A stretch of 17,327 nt of DNA, from positions 1 through 17,327 of the forward strand of contig JAGHCW010000095.1 in assembly GCA_021160245.1 (NCBI GenBank), given 5' to 3'. This document shows, in pieces, positions 1 through 8,249 of the stretch. The position numbers and the translations under genes are program-made. Below the pieces are notes generated by a model that saw only the letters and a list, made by a program, of their open reading frames with translations, had not been told where the DNA came from and did not search any database. The stretch is from a bacterium (GTDB taxonomy: Bacteria; B130-G9). Each line of letters begins with the position of its first letter. Position 1 is the first letter of the stretch.

Positions 1-55
1 ATGAACCACCGCAAACCAATACCTCGATATTCATCAGGCCTTATTAGACAGCCTC
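1..55 (+). mobile_element. Right end of an insertion-sequence-like element (partial)
   Basis: Positions 38-55 end in TTATTAGACAGCCTC and form the reverse complement, with one mismatch, of the 18-bp repeat at 17123-17140 and 17231-17248. The orientation means the element body would lie to the left, outside the window. From position 1 an open frame reads on the + strand through the repeat as ...YSSGLIRQPL. The - strand frame entering the repeat at 17231 ends ...YSRLIRQPL. The shared frame and residues suggest both are C-terminal tails of related transposases that run into their own terminal repeats. I do not recognise the IS family, and the transposase identity is inferred only from this arrangement. 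Confidence 0.5.
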
Positions 56-344
56 TTCAACATGGTGACCTGAGGAGGCGGAGGCACCCCTCCATCCTTC
101 TCGGAACCCTCATCTGAAGAGTGTATAGAAGGGCGTCGGTTGGCGCAAATCCCCCATCTGGAAGATGGGGTTATGAGAATAGGAACCTTTTGCATCGCCT
201 CGACAGAAGTAGGGCGATGAGGAGGCCTAGGCCGGAGAGCTCCTTCCTCCGAATCACTCCCCCCCCTCCTTGACATCGAAGAGCTCGGCGCATACTTTCA
301 GAACCTAGATTGAGAAGGAATCATCAACTCATCTGCGGTGATTT
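56..344. other. Intergenic region upstream of the radical SAM gene
   Basis: I see no convincing gene here. An 80-residue frame on the - strand across most of it is rich in Pro, Arg and Ser, has no ribosome binding site and runs into the IS repeat, so I treat it as chance. The stretch contains a perfect 8-bp hairpin (152-159 with 163-170, CCCCATCT/AGATGGGG, loop GGA) without a T-run on either side, and a promoter candidate at 270-298. Confidence 0.5.
270..298 (+). promoter_or_regulatory. Candidate sigma70-type promoter for the radical SAM gene
   Basis: A consensus -35 TTGACA (270-275) is followed by a 17-base spacer and TACTTT (293-298), which matches only 3 of 6 consensus -10 bases. CATACT (291-296) matches 4 of 6 but at 15-base spacing. 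Transcription would begin near 305, giving a leader of about 40 bases before the GTG at 345. The -35 is good and the -10 weak. Confidence 0.4.
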
Positions 345-1295
345 GTGAACAAGCGCAGTTTGTTTCAGCGACTTCTGGAGCGCATGGCGATTGAGCCACG
401 TTTGAGGATGACAAGCGTCTCGCAACTAGTGCGGTCTCCGGTCGAGGTGTCGCAGGAGCTCACAAACCACTGCAATCTCAACTGTGTGATGTGCTTTCGC
501 GAGAGTATGACTCGCGAAAAGGGGCTTATGGACTTCGACCTAGCGAAGCGCGCTATTGACGGCCTCAAGGCTTTTCCAAAGGCACTGTTTTTGCCGCAGG
601 GGTTCGGCGAATCGCTCATGTATCCGGACTTCGTTGATGTCTTGCGCTATGCTAGAAGTGTTCTCCCCAACACGATCGCGATGATCACCAATGGGACGCT
701 GCTTACGCCTGAGATATCTAGCCAGATTGTCCAAGAATCGCTAGCAGACGTTATTGTCTTCAGCGTCGAGTCAGCAGACAAGGGGCAATACGAGCAGATA
801 CGCAGAGGGGGCGATTTCGAGAGTCTGGTTGCGAATATCACAAGTCTATTTGAAATACGGCGCTCGCTTGGCGTGGTGAAACCTCGCATCTGCATTCGAG
901 GCGTTGCTGCGGATGATGGCAGTTCAACGGTCGAATCACTTCAGGGCCTTTGGGGAGAGTTCCTCTCGTCCGGCGATCAGATCGCGGTAAACGAGTTTCG
1001 CAGCTGGGGCGGTATAGCCGATCAGGACAGCCTCGGGGCAGAGACGAAGCGGAAAACCGGCCGCATAAGACGGCTCGCTTGTCGGCAGCTCTTCAGGACA
1101 TTTATGATAGGCTTCAACGGGGACGTAACGCCCTGTTGCTACGATTTTGACTTCTCGCTTCGGATTGGCAACATAACCGAATCGAGTTTCAAGTCGCTCT
1201 GGATGGGCAGCGAGCTTGCCCGACTACGAGACCTTCATCTCCGAGGACGGTTCGCGGAGATTCCACTGTGCTCCCAGTGCAAGGATTGGGAGTAG
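345..1295 (+). CDS. Radical SAM protein with SPASM-type C-terminal cluster domain
   Basis: A 316-residue cytoplasmic radical SAM enzyme. The [4Fe-4S]-binding CxxxCxxC motif is C43-N-L-N-C47-V-M-C50, followed by the SAM-binding GFGES (residues 86-90) and ITNGTLL (114-120), both typical of the TIM-barrel core. The C-terminus has a SPASM-type cysteine set: C246, the pair C264/C265 in GDVTPCC, then C309 and C312, which would hold an auxiliary Fe-S cluster. Family knowledge: SPASM proteins modify ribosomal peptides, mature sulfatases, or act on sugars and lipids. No precursor peptide or obvious partner lies next to it, so the substrate is unknown. The start is GTG at 345 with only a weak GGTG upstream; ATG at 384 is possible but poorly spaced from GGAG. 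It is probably a single-gene unit, since the next gene has its own promoter. Confidence 0.85.
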   Translation: MNKRSLFQRLLERMAIEPRLRMTSVSQLVRSPVEVSQELTNHCNLNCVMCFRESMTREKGLMDFDLAKRAIDGLKAFPKALFLPQGFGESLMYPDFVDVLRYARSVLPNTIAMITNGTLLTPEISSQIVQESLADVIVFSVESADKGQYEQIRRGGDFESLVANITSLFEIRRSLGVVKPRICIRGVAADDGSSTVESLQGLWGEFLSSGDQIAVNEFRSWGGIADQDSLGAETKRKTGRIRRLACRQLFRTFMIGFNGDVTPCCYDFDFSLRIGNITESSFKSLWMGSELARLRDLHLRGRFAEIPLCSQCKDWE

Positions 1296-1386
1296 TCCAG
1301 CCACTCGACGTGACGCCGCTCTTCCGGATATGAATCTTGACCTGAGATTACTTGCAGCCTGATGTTACCCCCTCAATATGCAATCG

Positions 1387-1415
1387 TTGAACTGACGTAT
1401 TCCGACGGGTATGAT
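1387..1415 (+). promoter_or_regulatory. Candidate promoter for the CBS-pair gene
   Basis: TTGAAC (1387-1392, 5 of 6 consensus), an exact 17-base spacer, and TATGAT (1410-1415, 5 of 6). Transcription would start around 1422, about 55 bases upstream of the TTG start. This is one of the best sigma70-like promoters in the window by inspection. Confidence 0.6.
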
Positions 1416-1477
1416 TGATTCGGATTTTGGTACTTCTTATTTTCGTCATTTCTCGCTTGTTTTGAGGGGAGCAAGAA

Positions 1478-1987
1478 TTGAGTACGAACGCCGAGAATAT
1501 TTGGAAGGCTCTGTTGGCCAGAGATGTCATGACAAACAATGTCGTCACGGTCTCTGCCTCAACAACAATCAAGGCTCTGCGGAGGATTCTTGCGGAACAC
1601 AACATCACTGGGGCGCCAGTGGTTGACGACGAGAATCGCATAGTTGGGATCGTCTCTGAAACGGATATCATGCAGGCCTATGTCTCATCACTGCTCGGGA
1701 ATGAAGCTCATAACGACATTTACGACCTCTTCAGTCCAACTCCGGAGTTGAGCTACGATGTGGCGAGTATTAGGGCGCCTCAATGGGTTGAGGAGATAAT
1801 GACGAGGCGCGTGGTTGTGGCAAGCGAGGAGACCACAGCGCTTAAGCTTTGCGCTATGATGTCCGAGAGAGGTATTCATCGTGTTCTAATTGCTCGCGAC
1901 GGCGAATTGGTTGGGCTGGTGGCAGCGCTTGATCTGCTCGCGGCCTTTGCGGAGGTTGCTGGTTCTCTTGCTCCAAATGGCGCTTAA
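1478..1987 (+). CDS. Stand-alone CBS-domain pair protein
   Basis: A 169-residue soluble protein that is essentially one Bateman module. CBS1 covers about residues 13-68 (ARDVMTNNVVTV ... GAPVVDDENRIVGIVSETDI) and CBS2 about 103-158 (VEEIMTRRVVVA ... HRVLIARDGELVGLVAALDL). Both halves carry the usual VMT/IMT entry, the glycine before the last strand and an acidic residue in the closing helix that often contacts ribose. CBS pairs bind adenine nucleotides (AMP, ATP, SAM, c-di-AMP) and act as energy or second-messenger sensors; the ligand and the partner cannot be read here. The start is TTG at 1478, chosen because GAGGGGA (1464-1470) sits 7 bases upstream. The 32-residue linker (71-102) is longer than usual. 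It is a separate transcription unit from the radical SAM gene. Confidence 0.88.
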   Translation: MSTNAENIWKALLARDVMTNNVVTVSASTTIKALRRILAEHNITGAPVVDDENRIVGIVSETDIMQAYVSSLLGNEAHNDIYDLFSPTPELSYDVASIRAPQWVEEIMTRRVVVASEETTALKLCAMMSERGIHRVLIARDGELVGLVAALDLLAAFAEVAGSLAPNGA

Positions 1988-2144
1988 AACAGTCTCCTTC
2001 GCCTGTTCATTGCCAGGACTTTTGGGCTTGCTTTCTCTGTCTTGACTGAGTATATTTATAGCTATTGGAGATTATCTTTGTGCTGTTTACAGCTAGGTTC
2101 TTGTGGCCTCACTCAAATTGCATTGAGCCAGCTTGAAAAAACTG

Positions 2145-2174
2145 TTGACAGTGGCGATATTGATGCATTATCTT
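2145..2174 (+). promoter_or_regulatory. Candidate promoter for the exported CBM9-like protein gene
   Basis: A perfect -35 TTGACA (2145-2150), an 18-base spacer and TATCTT (2169-2174, 4 of 6). Alternatively CATTAT (2166-2171) serves as the -10 with a 15-base spacer. It lies in the 303-base gap 1988-2290, in which I see nothing else, and predicts a leader of about 110 bases before the ATG at 2291. A second TTGACT near 2042 has no convincing -10. Confidence 0.5.
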
Positions 2175-2290
2175 TCTGAGAGTTAATGGGAATGTGCTGG
2201 TTCTTTATTGTTCCTGATGCTGGGCCTAACGCAGTTGAGGGGTCGAAAGTAGCAGTGAATCGCAATTTTGAGAACTTTAAGGAGGGCTCT

Positions 2291-4309
2291 ATGAGAAGAG
2301 CAACTGTTGTTCTGGTTGCCTGTGTTGCGGTGTTGGCAGTGGCGCTGATCAGCGGGTCAGTTTCTGCAAAGAGCGTTTTTGATCTTACCGGGCCACGTTC
2401 GTCAGCGGCCATGACGAGGGTTGAAAGTAGCCCTCTCGCGGTTGCCGAGAGTGGCGTAGATGTTGAGCTAAAGCACGCTGGCCGCTATCCGGTAGAGTGC
2501 ATTTGGGGCTCAACTTATAGCAACGTAAGCAACAATACCGGCCAAGTGAACTCGATTCCCGAGGAGGGCGAAGGCAATCTGCCTGTCACGGATCAACAAT
2601 ATGACCCGAATCCGGCAACAATCGATTGGCCCTTTAGCCTTGATGGTACGGGCTGGATTGATGTTGATCAGGGCAGAAGCGATGGCCAGGAGATCCTTCT
2701 AGAGGGTTATGAGCCTAACGACCGCTATACGGCCAAGATTTGGGCGATGAACAACGAGGACTATTTGCTCATAGCGTTCGAGACAGACATGGCTACCCCG
2801 GTTACGGGTTCCGAGGCCAGCAGCTCCCTTACATTCTATTTTGATCCTGACCACTATACCGATCCCGGCCAAGCCCACTTCATCACGGGCAATGCGTTCA
2901 TGGCTTCTTTTTTGATTAACGAGAATGGAACGGTAACGTTGGATAGAAGTGGTTGGGTGATTGATTGGGATGGTCCTGACGGTCCCAACGGTAACGTGGG
3001 CACCTGGGACAAGAACGACACGCCGGACCCCTGGCCAGATGCAGTTTACGCCGGGAACATAGCAGCCTCGGCCGGCTTTGCGCCTAATATGGGGATTGAG
3101 GGTGACGCCAGGAAGACCGGACGTTGGCATTTCCAGATGAGAATTCCGATCAGCTATCTCGGTTGCCACACAAGCCTCGGTTCCAAGCTGGGGATGTCGA
3201 TTTGCTTCAAGGATAACGAGGATGGTAATGGCGTCCTTGATGAGACCGGAGCGGGCAGCGAGGAGCTCTGGTGGCCCCAAGATGTAGAGGATTATGGCGA
3301 TTGCCAAGAGCAGGGCTGGGACGTTACAGACGCTCTCTATATGGGCAATCTCAATCTTAGCTATCGCGGAACCGGAAGCATCTGCGTGGGCGATAGGCTT
3401 TGGGGCGTCTATTTCGACCTGACTGAGCTGGATGAGACGACTTGGCTTGTCCTGAAGAACCCCCACGGCGATTACGGGGAATTTGAGCGAACTGCCATTC
3501 GCTTCTACGAGTCAGATTATAGCGTTGCGCGCACAGGCTCAGACTATGACGCTGAGGTCAGCTATGGCGGAAGTGTTGCAGGGCTGCAGATAGCAAGCGC
3601 CAGCATGTGTATCGACATCCCTGCGCATGGCGTTTACGTCCTTAACCTGCGAGATGTCGTCGATCGAGATACTCGCGATCCGGGCGTTCTCATAGGTAAG
3701 ATCGGGGCGATTGAAATATCAAATCCGGGCCTTACTGGATATGTTAGCCATCTGAAGGGAATCACAACAGGAATCCACGCCAATAGCGTTAACCTGCTCC
3801 CCAACTCACCGAGTGTTAGCGAATATAGCAGCAGATGGCCAGACATGACTCCAACGGCTGATGGTGTATCGCTGATCAATAGTTACTACACTGTTGCTCA
3901 GCAGGATAATTACAGCACGAAGATCGCTCTCTTCAACCCATCCTGCTGTTATAGCGCTGTTGTCACGCTGAACGTTTTTGAGTGGCCTGGGACGGCGGAT
4001 CAGCTCCTTTTGGATTCGAATAATAGGATTGCGGCTATCGACCCCACAAGCGGCTATCAGGATATCGTGGAGCTGCTTCCCCATCAGGTGCTTTTGATGG
4101 ACGTGGGCACACTAATCGCCGGTGACATAATCGCCAACCCGCTCTACCGTCGAGGCAGCGTCGAGGTTGTTGTCAATGACGGCGACGACCAGGGCCTTGC
4201 TGTGGAAAACGAGATACTCATCGGAACTACATGGCGATATTCCACCAATCAGGCCTATGCAGACGCTATGAGAGTCTATTACATCGGTAATGGCGAGGGT
4301 GGGGGCTGA
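2291..4309 (+). CDS. Exported protein with CBM9/DOMON-like beta domain
   Basis: A 672-residue secreted protein. The start at 2291 is set by AAGGAGGG (2279-2286) and by the signal peptide immediately after it (MRR, a hydrophobic stretch through about residue 20, then SVSA|KS near residue 26). Residues of about 113-330 look like a DOMON or family 9 carbohydrate-binding fold: an opening W...DG..W, repeated short strands, YLLIAFETD, a FYFDPDHYTDPG turn and the late RIPISYLG strand typical of CBM9-like domains in surface proteins. The remainder (about 340-672) is beta-rich and contains a YSTKIALFNPS...VVTLNVFEW stretch like those in surface-associated beta-sandwich proteins. No catalytic motif or membrane anchor is visible. 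The most likely role is cell-surface or extracellular binding. The CBM9/DOMON call is a judgement from strand pattern, not a strong motif. Its own promoter and strong terminator make it a monocistronic unit. Confidence 0.75.
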   Translation: MRRATVVLVACVAVLAVALISGSVSAKSVFDLTGPRSSAAMTRVESSPLAVAESGVDVELKHAGRYPVECIWGSTYSNVSNNTGQVNSIPEEGEGNLPVTDQQYDPNPATIDWPFSLDGTGWIDVDQGRSDGQEILLEGYEPNDRYTAKIWAMNNEDYLLIAFETDMATPVTGSEASSSLTFYFDPDHYTDPGQAHFITGNAFMASFLINENGTVTLDRSGWVIDWDGPDGPNGNVGTWDKNDTPDPWPDAVYAGNIAASAGFAPNMGIEGDARKTGRWHFQMRIPISYLGCHTSLGSKLGMSICFKDNEDGNGVLDETGAGSEELWWPQDVEDYGDCQEQGWDVTDALYMGNLNLSYRGTGSICVGDRLWGVYFDLTELDETTWLVLKNPHGDYGEFERTAIRFYESDYSVARTGSDYDAEVSYGGSVAGLQIASASMCIDIPAHGVYVLNLRDVVDRDTRDPGVLIGKIGAIEISNPGLTGYVSHLKGITTGIHANSVNLLPNSPSVSEYSSRWPDMTPTADGVSLINSYYTVAQQDNYSTKIALFNPSCCYSAVVTLNVFEWPGTADQLLLDSNNRIAAIDPTSGYQDIVELLPHQVLLMDVGTLIAGDIIANPLYRRGSVEVVVNDGDDQGLAVENEILIGTTWRYSTNQAYADAMRVYYIGNGEGGG

Positions 4310-4321
4310 GAGACCTCAGCC
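4304..4321 (+). repeat. Hairpin over the stop codon of the CBM9-like gene
   Basis: GGCTGAG (4304-4310), a 4-base loop AGAC and CTCAGCC (4315-4321) form a perfect 7-bp stem. The TGA stop codon (4307-4309) is inside the 5' arm. There is no T-run after it, so it is not itself an intrinsic terminator; it may protect the mRNA 3' end or be incidental. Confidence 0.45.
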
Positions 4322-4402
4322 ACAATGATTGAACGGAGAACTCGCAGCACGGCGCCGCGACCTCCGCTCGCAAGATTAGAACGTGAATAAAACTAACACG
4401 GT

Positions 4403-4440
4403 GAAGCACCTCGCAAATGCGAGGTGCTTCTCTATTTTTA
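4403..4440 (+). terminator. Rho-independent terminator
   Basis: GAAGCACCTCGC (4403-4414), loop AAAT (4415-4418) and GCGAGGTGCTTC (4419-4430) form a perfect 12-bp GC-rich stem with a tetraloop, followed by TCTATTTTTA. This is a textbook intrinsic terminator about 95 bases after the CBM9-like gene's stop. It overlaps a short open frame (4383-4568), which I therefore discard. Confidence 0.92.
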
Positions 4441-4530
4441 CCACTTCCGACCTTAGGCGCCCTCCCTACAAGCAGCTACCACCGAACTGCGGCCTATCCG
4501 CGCCGTGTTTCAACACACCTGTTTTGCGCC

Positions 4531-4558
4531 TTGTCGAAACGGCTGAGAGTGAGATAAT
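4531..4558 (+). promoter_or_regulatory. Candidate promoter for the transglutaminase-like gene
   Basis: TTGTCG (4531-4536, 4 of 6), a 16-base spacer and GATAAT (4553-4558, 5 of 6). The predicted start of transcription is near 4565. This supports translation from the ATG at 4622 rather than the in-frame TTG at 4559, which would sit at the promoter itself. Apart from the terminator and this site, the gap 4310-4621 shows nothing recognisable. Confidence 0.45.
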
Positions 4559-4621
4559 TTGGTCCTGAATAATGAACTCCATGGATTTCCAAGCGAATCA
4601 CTAGAGAGCGGGAGAAATGTG

Positions 4622-7600
4622 ATGAATGCGAAGCGTCTGGCCATGATTCTACTGCTACTATCTTGCCTGTTTGCTGGATTTGCGGAGGGCGATGCTGACT
4701 GGGCGCGTCGTCCTGTGACGGGCGTGGTTGCACTCAAAGGCGATGACAGCATTCGGCCGATGACAGTCTTAGAAGGCCTTCCAGTTAAGGGCGAGCGGGG
4801 GCGCCTGTCATATCCCTTGCGGGGTGATCTCAACCTGCGGGACAGTGGCCCTGGCTGGGAGCGGCCCCGGGCGCAATCTGCTAACGGGAGTTTGTCACTC
4901 GCCACGAATGCACTGAGGGTGTCTGAGGTTTGCGCCGAGGCGATTGAAGTCGCGCCGGTTTGGATTCAACAGAGCCTTGAGGACGCGTTTGCGCGGATCG
5001 GCAGCCACTCGGACGACTATGCGAACTTGTTGCTCGGAGTTGAGGACCCGAGGCTGATCGATGAGGTGGCATTCCAGATCGCTCATGTAGCCCCGATGGA
5101 GCTGCGGCGACTGGCGATTCAGTCAGACGAGCAACTCCTTATTCTGAATGCCGGGAAGCTATATGCCCACGATGAGTTTCTCCATTATGTGCGCCTCGTT
5201 GAACACGGCGAGCAGGTTCCGGGGGGCGATTTCTGGACAACGATCGCCTACATGGTGGAGGACTCGGGTGAGCAGATCGAGAAGGAACTGCCAATGGACT
5301 ACTATTATTGGTATATAGTCCATCCGAAGATAAACCTCGAGTACGTCAAAATGAACGATGAGCCTAGCGCCAATCAATCGACGTACGGATACTTCTGGCG
5401 CGAGTTTCTGTTTGATGATCCGTCCGATGAGAACTCGTACGTCCGGCACTATTTCGAGAGCGTTCCGAATGAGGTGGCCCAATCGGAGCTCGAGGCGCTG
5501 GCCGCCTATTCAGTTGGACACATTACCAGTAGATCGGGCGACATTTTCCCAGTCATTTACGATGAGAACGGCGGCGGCGTTCTGCTTGGCGAGATGCGCG
5601 AGGACGCCGGCGAGATTATTGTGACGAGTATCAGGCTTGAGCAGGCCTATGAGGATGGCGTCTCCAGTCTCTTGGAAAACGTAGTGCTATATGGCAATTC
5701 GGCCCAGCTCCTTCCCAAGAGCGAAAAAGTGCTGGTCATCAAGGATCGAGGCTCGAGCGTCATTGAGAGCATTTTGGATGATGAGGGCTACACTTATAGA
5801 GTGATCGCCGCAGACAGGATCGGGAGATTCTCCCTTTCGGATTACGGCAAGATAATCGTCGCCTCGGACCAGCCAAAGGAGCTTTACGAGACCCTAGTTG
5901 AGAACAAGAGCTGGTTTACGGATTGGATCAACGGCGATGGTTTTTATGGCAACGTATTTGAGTTTCACGGCGCCTGCGAGACGGAGGACAGTTGGCATGG
6001 GCTCTCAATTCCCGGATTCCTTCAGTGCGGCGATCTGAACGAGGCTGAGATTGGAACGCTTAGGTTTGGGGGTTATCCGCTCCTTTCTGATGTAATGTCA
6101 AACCCGGAGATACTCTGGAAGGGCAAGGCGCGAAGCACGGGCGGTCGGAGGCCGTTTCATGACGGCGAGAGCGCGCTTATTGCTCTTGGAAAGTGGGTCA
6201 ATAAGGTCGTTCCGGTGCTTGCGAGAGACGCGGTCAGAAGAGGTGTTCAGGCTAACCAGATAGCCGTTGAGCACAACGGCAACTGCGGCGAGAACCAGGA
6301 CATCCTCGGGGCAGCGGCGCGGACTTGCCTCATACCAATCAGTAGCATCGATCTGCACGCGGAGGACCACGTTTGGAATGAGATATACGATGACGGCTGG
6401 CACTTCTATGAGACCTGGAGGGGCGGCGTGCAGACCACAGTTGGGGGTGTCGGGACCGGCGTCAAGGACACCGATAATGGGGGTCATTATCGATTTTCGG
6501 GGACGTTCAGGTGGCGGAATGACGGGGTGATAGAGGTGATCACCGATCGCTACAGCGAGACCTGCGAGCTTGAGGCGATTGTCCGTGATGCAAACGAGGT
6601 GCCCGTTGACGGCGCCTGCGTTGAGGTCTGGACGGATTATGTCCACGGCGACTACGCGCGTTGTGCCTGGGGCTATACCGACGAGAGCGGAGTTGTCAGA
6701 ATGAAACTTGGTAATTCAAGGAGCCTATATGCAAGGGTTGAGTCCCCACTTGGGAATTACCCGGCCGGCGTGAATGATATAGAGAAATTCGTGAGCGGCT
6801 CGATGGCGGACAGGACGTATACTTGGGAAGTCTCCGTTCCGGGCATTATGCCTCAACTTGATCTCAACTTGGTCTCGCCGCCGCCTGTCGCAGATGGCGC
6901 AGCGCGACTGGTCATATCCTACGAGGCGCCGTATCGGACTCTTTATTGCGAGAATCAGATTGACCGCAATGTTGGGGCGCAGAAGTTGAGTCCCGGGCAC
7001 ATCGACTTCTTTGTATGCGACGCCGAGAACCTCGAGAACCTCGAGAGCGGCGAGACGGTCAATGCCTTCGACGTCATGCGGGACAGCGATGGGGGGACGC
7101 TTGAATTCGATGTTGATCCAGAACGCGAGTATTACATGGTGTTCTCCAATAGGGAGTCGCAGAACCTCAACATGGCGCTCTATTATAGCGTTGATGTCCT
7201 GACGTCTGATGGTGAAGTGCAGGATAGCTTGTCGAATTGGGTGAAAGTCCCGGCCGGTGAGGACCACATTGTGAAGTTCGCGCAGGCATCAAACAGCGCG
7301 CCGGTCATTGTCGAGGCGGGTTTCTTGGATACTGCGATAACTTCGGTTGGAGGTGGCACGCTGCGGGCCGTAGCTTACGTAACAGACGCGAATGGTCTTT
7401 CTGATATTGACCGCGTTGAGGTCCTCTATCAAGGGGCGCCCACCGGGTTTTTACTCGTTGATGATGGAACGGGCGGCGATGGCGTGGCGGCGGATTCGCT
7501 ATTCACGCTTGAGACGAGCATCTGGCCCGGTCTTCCGGCGGGGCAGCATATAGTCGAGATAGCGGCGACCGACAGCGCAGGGCTCGAGAGTGTCCACTGG

Positions 7601-8068
7601 CCTTATGTCGAGGTCAAGGAGGGTTTAGCCACGCCCTCTCATTCGCTGATTCACAAGGATCACGGCCTCATCATAAAGGAGGCTCGCGCAAAAGTGAGCG
7701 AGGCGCTATTTGCCAATTCTGCCGGTCTAAGGCTCTTGAATGGCGCCTCACCGATCATCATGGCGGGTGGCTTTGGATACACGGCCCTTTCCACAGATGC
7801 CGGCGGCGAGCTGACTATGCTTGCTCACATAGATTTTGCTGGCCAGAATACACTTAGCGTGGAGAGTTTCTTGCAGGGAGGAGCTCTTGGCATGTTTCTG
7901 CGGGATGATGGCGATGACGGCGACGCGGCGGCGGGAGACGGTCAATTCACGTTCCAAACGGCGATTACCCCTGGCCTTGTGCCCGGGCGATATCTGATTG
8001 AGATAGTGGCCGAATCGACGGGCGGCGAACGGAGTCGGACGTATCCATATCTGACTGTGTCGGAGTAG
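4622..8068 (+). CDS. Large exported transglutaminase-like protein with tandem C-terminal repeats
   Basis: A 1148-residue exported protein. ATG 4622 has GGAG (4611-4614) 7 bases upstream and opens a signal peptide (MNAKRL, then a hydrophobic run to about residue 20, cleavage near AEGDA). Residues of about 370-480 resemble a class I glutamine-amidotransferase-like fold (VLVIKDRGSSV ... KIIVASDQP). The transglutaminase-like core follows: nucleophile C555 in HNGNCGENQD, H583 in DHVWNEIYDDGW, and E597 in WHFYETW where the family usually has Asp. After a beta domain (about 620-720) come two copies of a 110-residue Ig-like repeat (about 891-1000 and 1040-1148), each with a D-rich DDG..GDG..ADxxFT turn that could bind calcium. 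Such domains are usually extracellular cysteine peptidases or crosslinkers. The first 360 residues are not assigned. It is a single-gene unit. Confidence 0.8.
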   Translation: MNAKRLAMILLLLSCLFAGFAEGDADWARRPVTGVVALKGDDSIRPMTVLEGLPVKGERGRLSYPLRGDLNLRDSGPGWERPRAQSANGSLSLATNALRVSEVCAEAIEVAPVWIQQSLEDAFARIGSHSDDYANLLLGVEDPRLIDEVAFQIAHVAPMELRRLAIQSDEQLLILNAGKLYAHDEFLHYVRLVEHGEQVPGGDFWTTIAYMVEDSGEQIEKELPMDYYYWYIVHPKINLEYVKMNDEPSANQSTYGYFWREFLFDDPSDENSYVRHYFESVPNEVAQSELEALAAYSVGHITSRSGDIFPVIYDENGGGVLLGEMREDAGEIIVTSIRLEQAYEDGVSSLLENVVLYGNSAQLLPKSEKVLVIKDRGSSVIESILDDEGYTYRVIAADRIGRFSLSDYGKIIVASDQPKELYETLVENKSWFTDWINGDGFYGNVFEFHGACETEDSWHGLSIPGFLQCGDLNEAEIGTLRFGGYPLLSDVMSNPEILWKGKARSTGGRRPFHDGESALIALGKWVNKVVPVLARDAVRRGVQANQIAVEHNGNCGENQDILGAAARTCLIPISSIDLHAEDHVWNEIYDDGWHFYETWRGGVQTTVGGVGTGVKDTDNGGHYRFSGTFRWRNDGVIEVITDRYSETCELEAIVRDANEVPVDGACVEVWTDYVHGDYARCAWGYTDESGVVRMKLGNSRSLYARVESPLGNYPAGVNDIEKFVSGSMADRTYTWEVSVPGIMPQLDLNLVSPPPVADGAARLVISYEAPYRTLYCENQIDRNVGAQKLSPGHIDFFVCDAENLENLESGETVNAFDVMRDSDGGTLEFDVDPEREYYMVFSNRESQNLNMALYYSVDVLTSDGEVQDSLSNWVKVPAGEDHIVKFAQASNSAPVIVEAGFLDTAITSVGGGTLRAVAYVTDANGLSDIDRVEVLYQGAPTGFLLVDDGTGGDGVAADSLFTLETSIWPGLPAGQHIVEIAATDSAGLESVHWPYVEVKEGLATPSHSLIHKDHGLIIKEARAKVSEALFANSAGLRLLNGASPIIMAGGFGYTALSTDAGGELTMLAHIDFAGQNTLSVESFLQGGALGMFLRDDGDDGDAAAGDGQFTFQTAITPGLVPGRYLIEIVAESTGGERSRTYPYLTVSE

Positions 8069-8189
8069 CCTCAACAAGGGGCTTCGGATCGGCGTCTAGC
8101 CTGCGCGAGAAGTTAGTCCGGCGGAGTGATGCGATCTTTGTCTCCGCTATTTCTGCTGCAAGCGGGCGTGTCCTGGAATGAGTTATCGT

Positions 8190-8249
8190 GTAACGTATGT
8201 TGTGCTATATATAGAGGTATCTTTTGATGATGTTGCATTATATAGAGGT
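8190..8249 (+). repeat. Direct repeat TATATAGAGGT upstream of the amidase gene
   Basis: TATATAGAGGT occurs at 8208-8218 and 8239-8249, centre-to-centre distance 31 bases, and both copies are preceded by a GTTG-containing context. The first copy overlaps a possible -10 (TATATA, 8206-8211) placed 17 bases after TTATCG (8183-8188). The spacing, close to three helical turns, is what a pair of regulator binding sites would show; a promoter duplication is equally possible. The rest of the gap 8069-8281 shows nothing clear. Confidence 0.35.

Noticed and set aside
152-170. Hairpin as a terminator
   Set aside because: The stem is perfect (8 bp), but there is no T-run on either strand, so termination is not supported.
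34-276. 80-residue - strand frame as a gene
   Set aside because: No ribosome binding site, Pro/Arg/Ser-rich composition, and it reads into the IS terminal repeat.
2699-3466. 255-residue - strand frame inside the CBM9-like gene
   Set aside because: It is a long shadow frame opposite a gene with a clear signal peptide, ribosome binding site and promoter; the translation has no coherent features.
4383-4568. 61-residue + strand frame
   Set aside because: It is interrupted functionally by the intrinsic terminator at 4403-4440 and overlaps the next gene's promoter.
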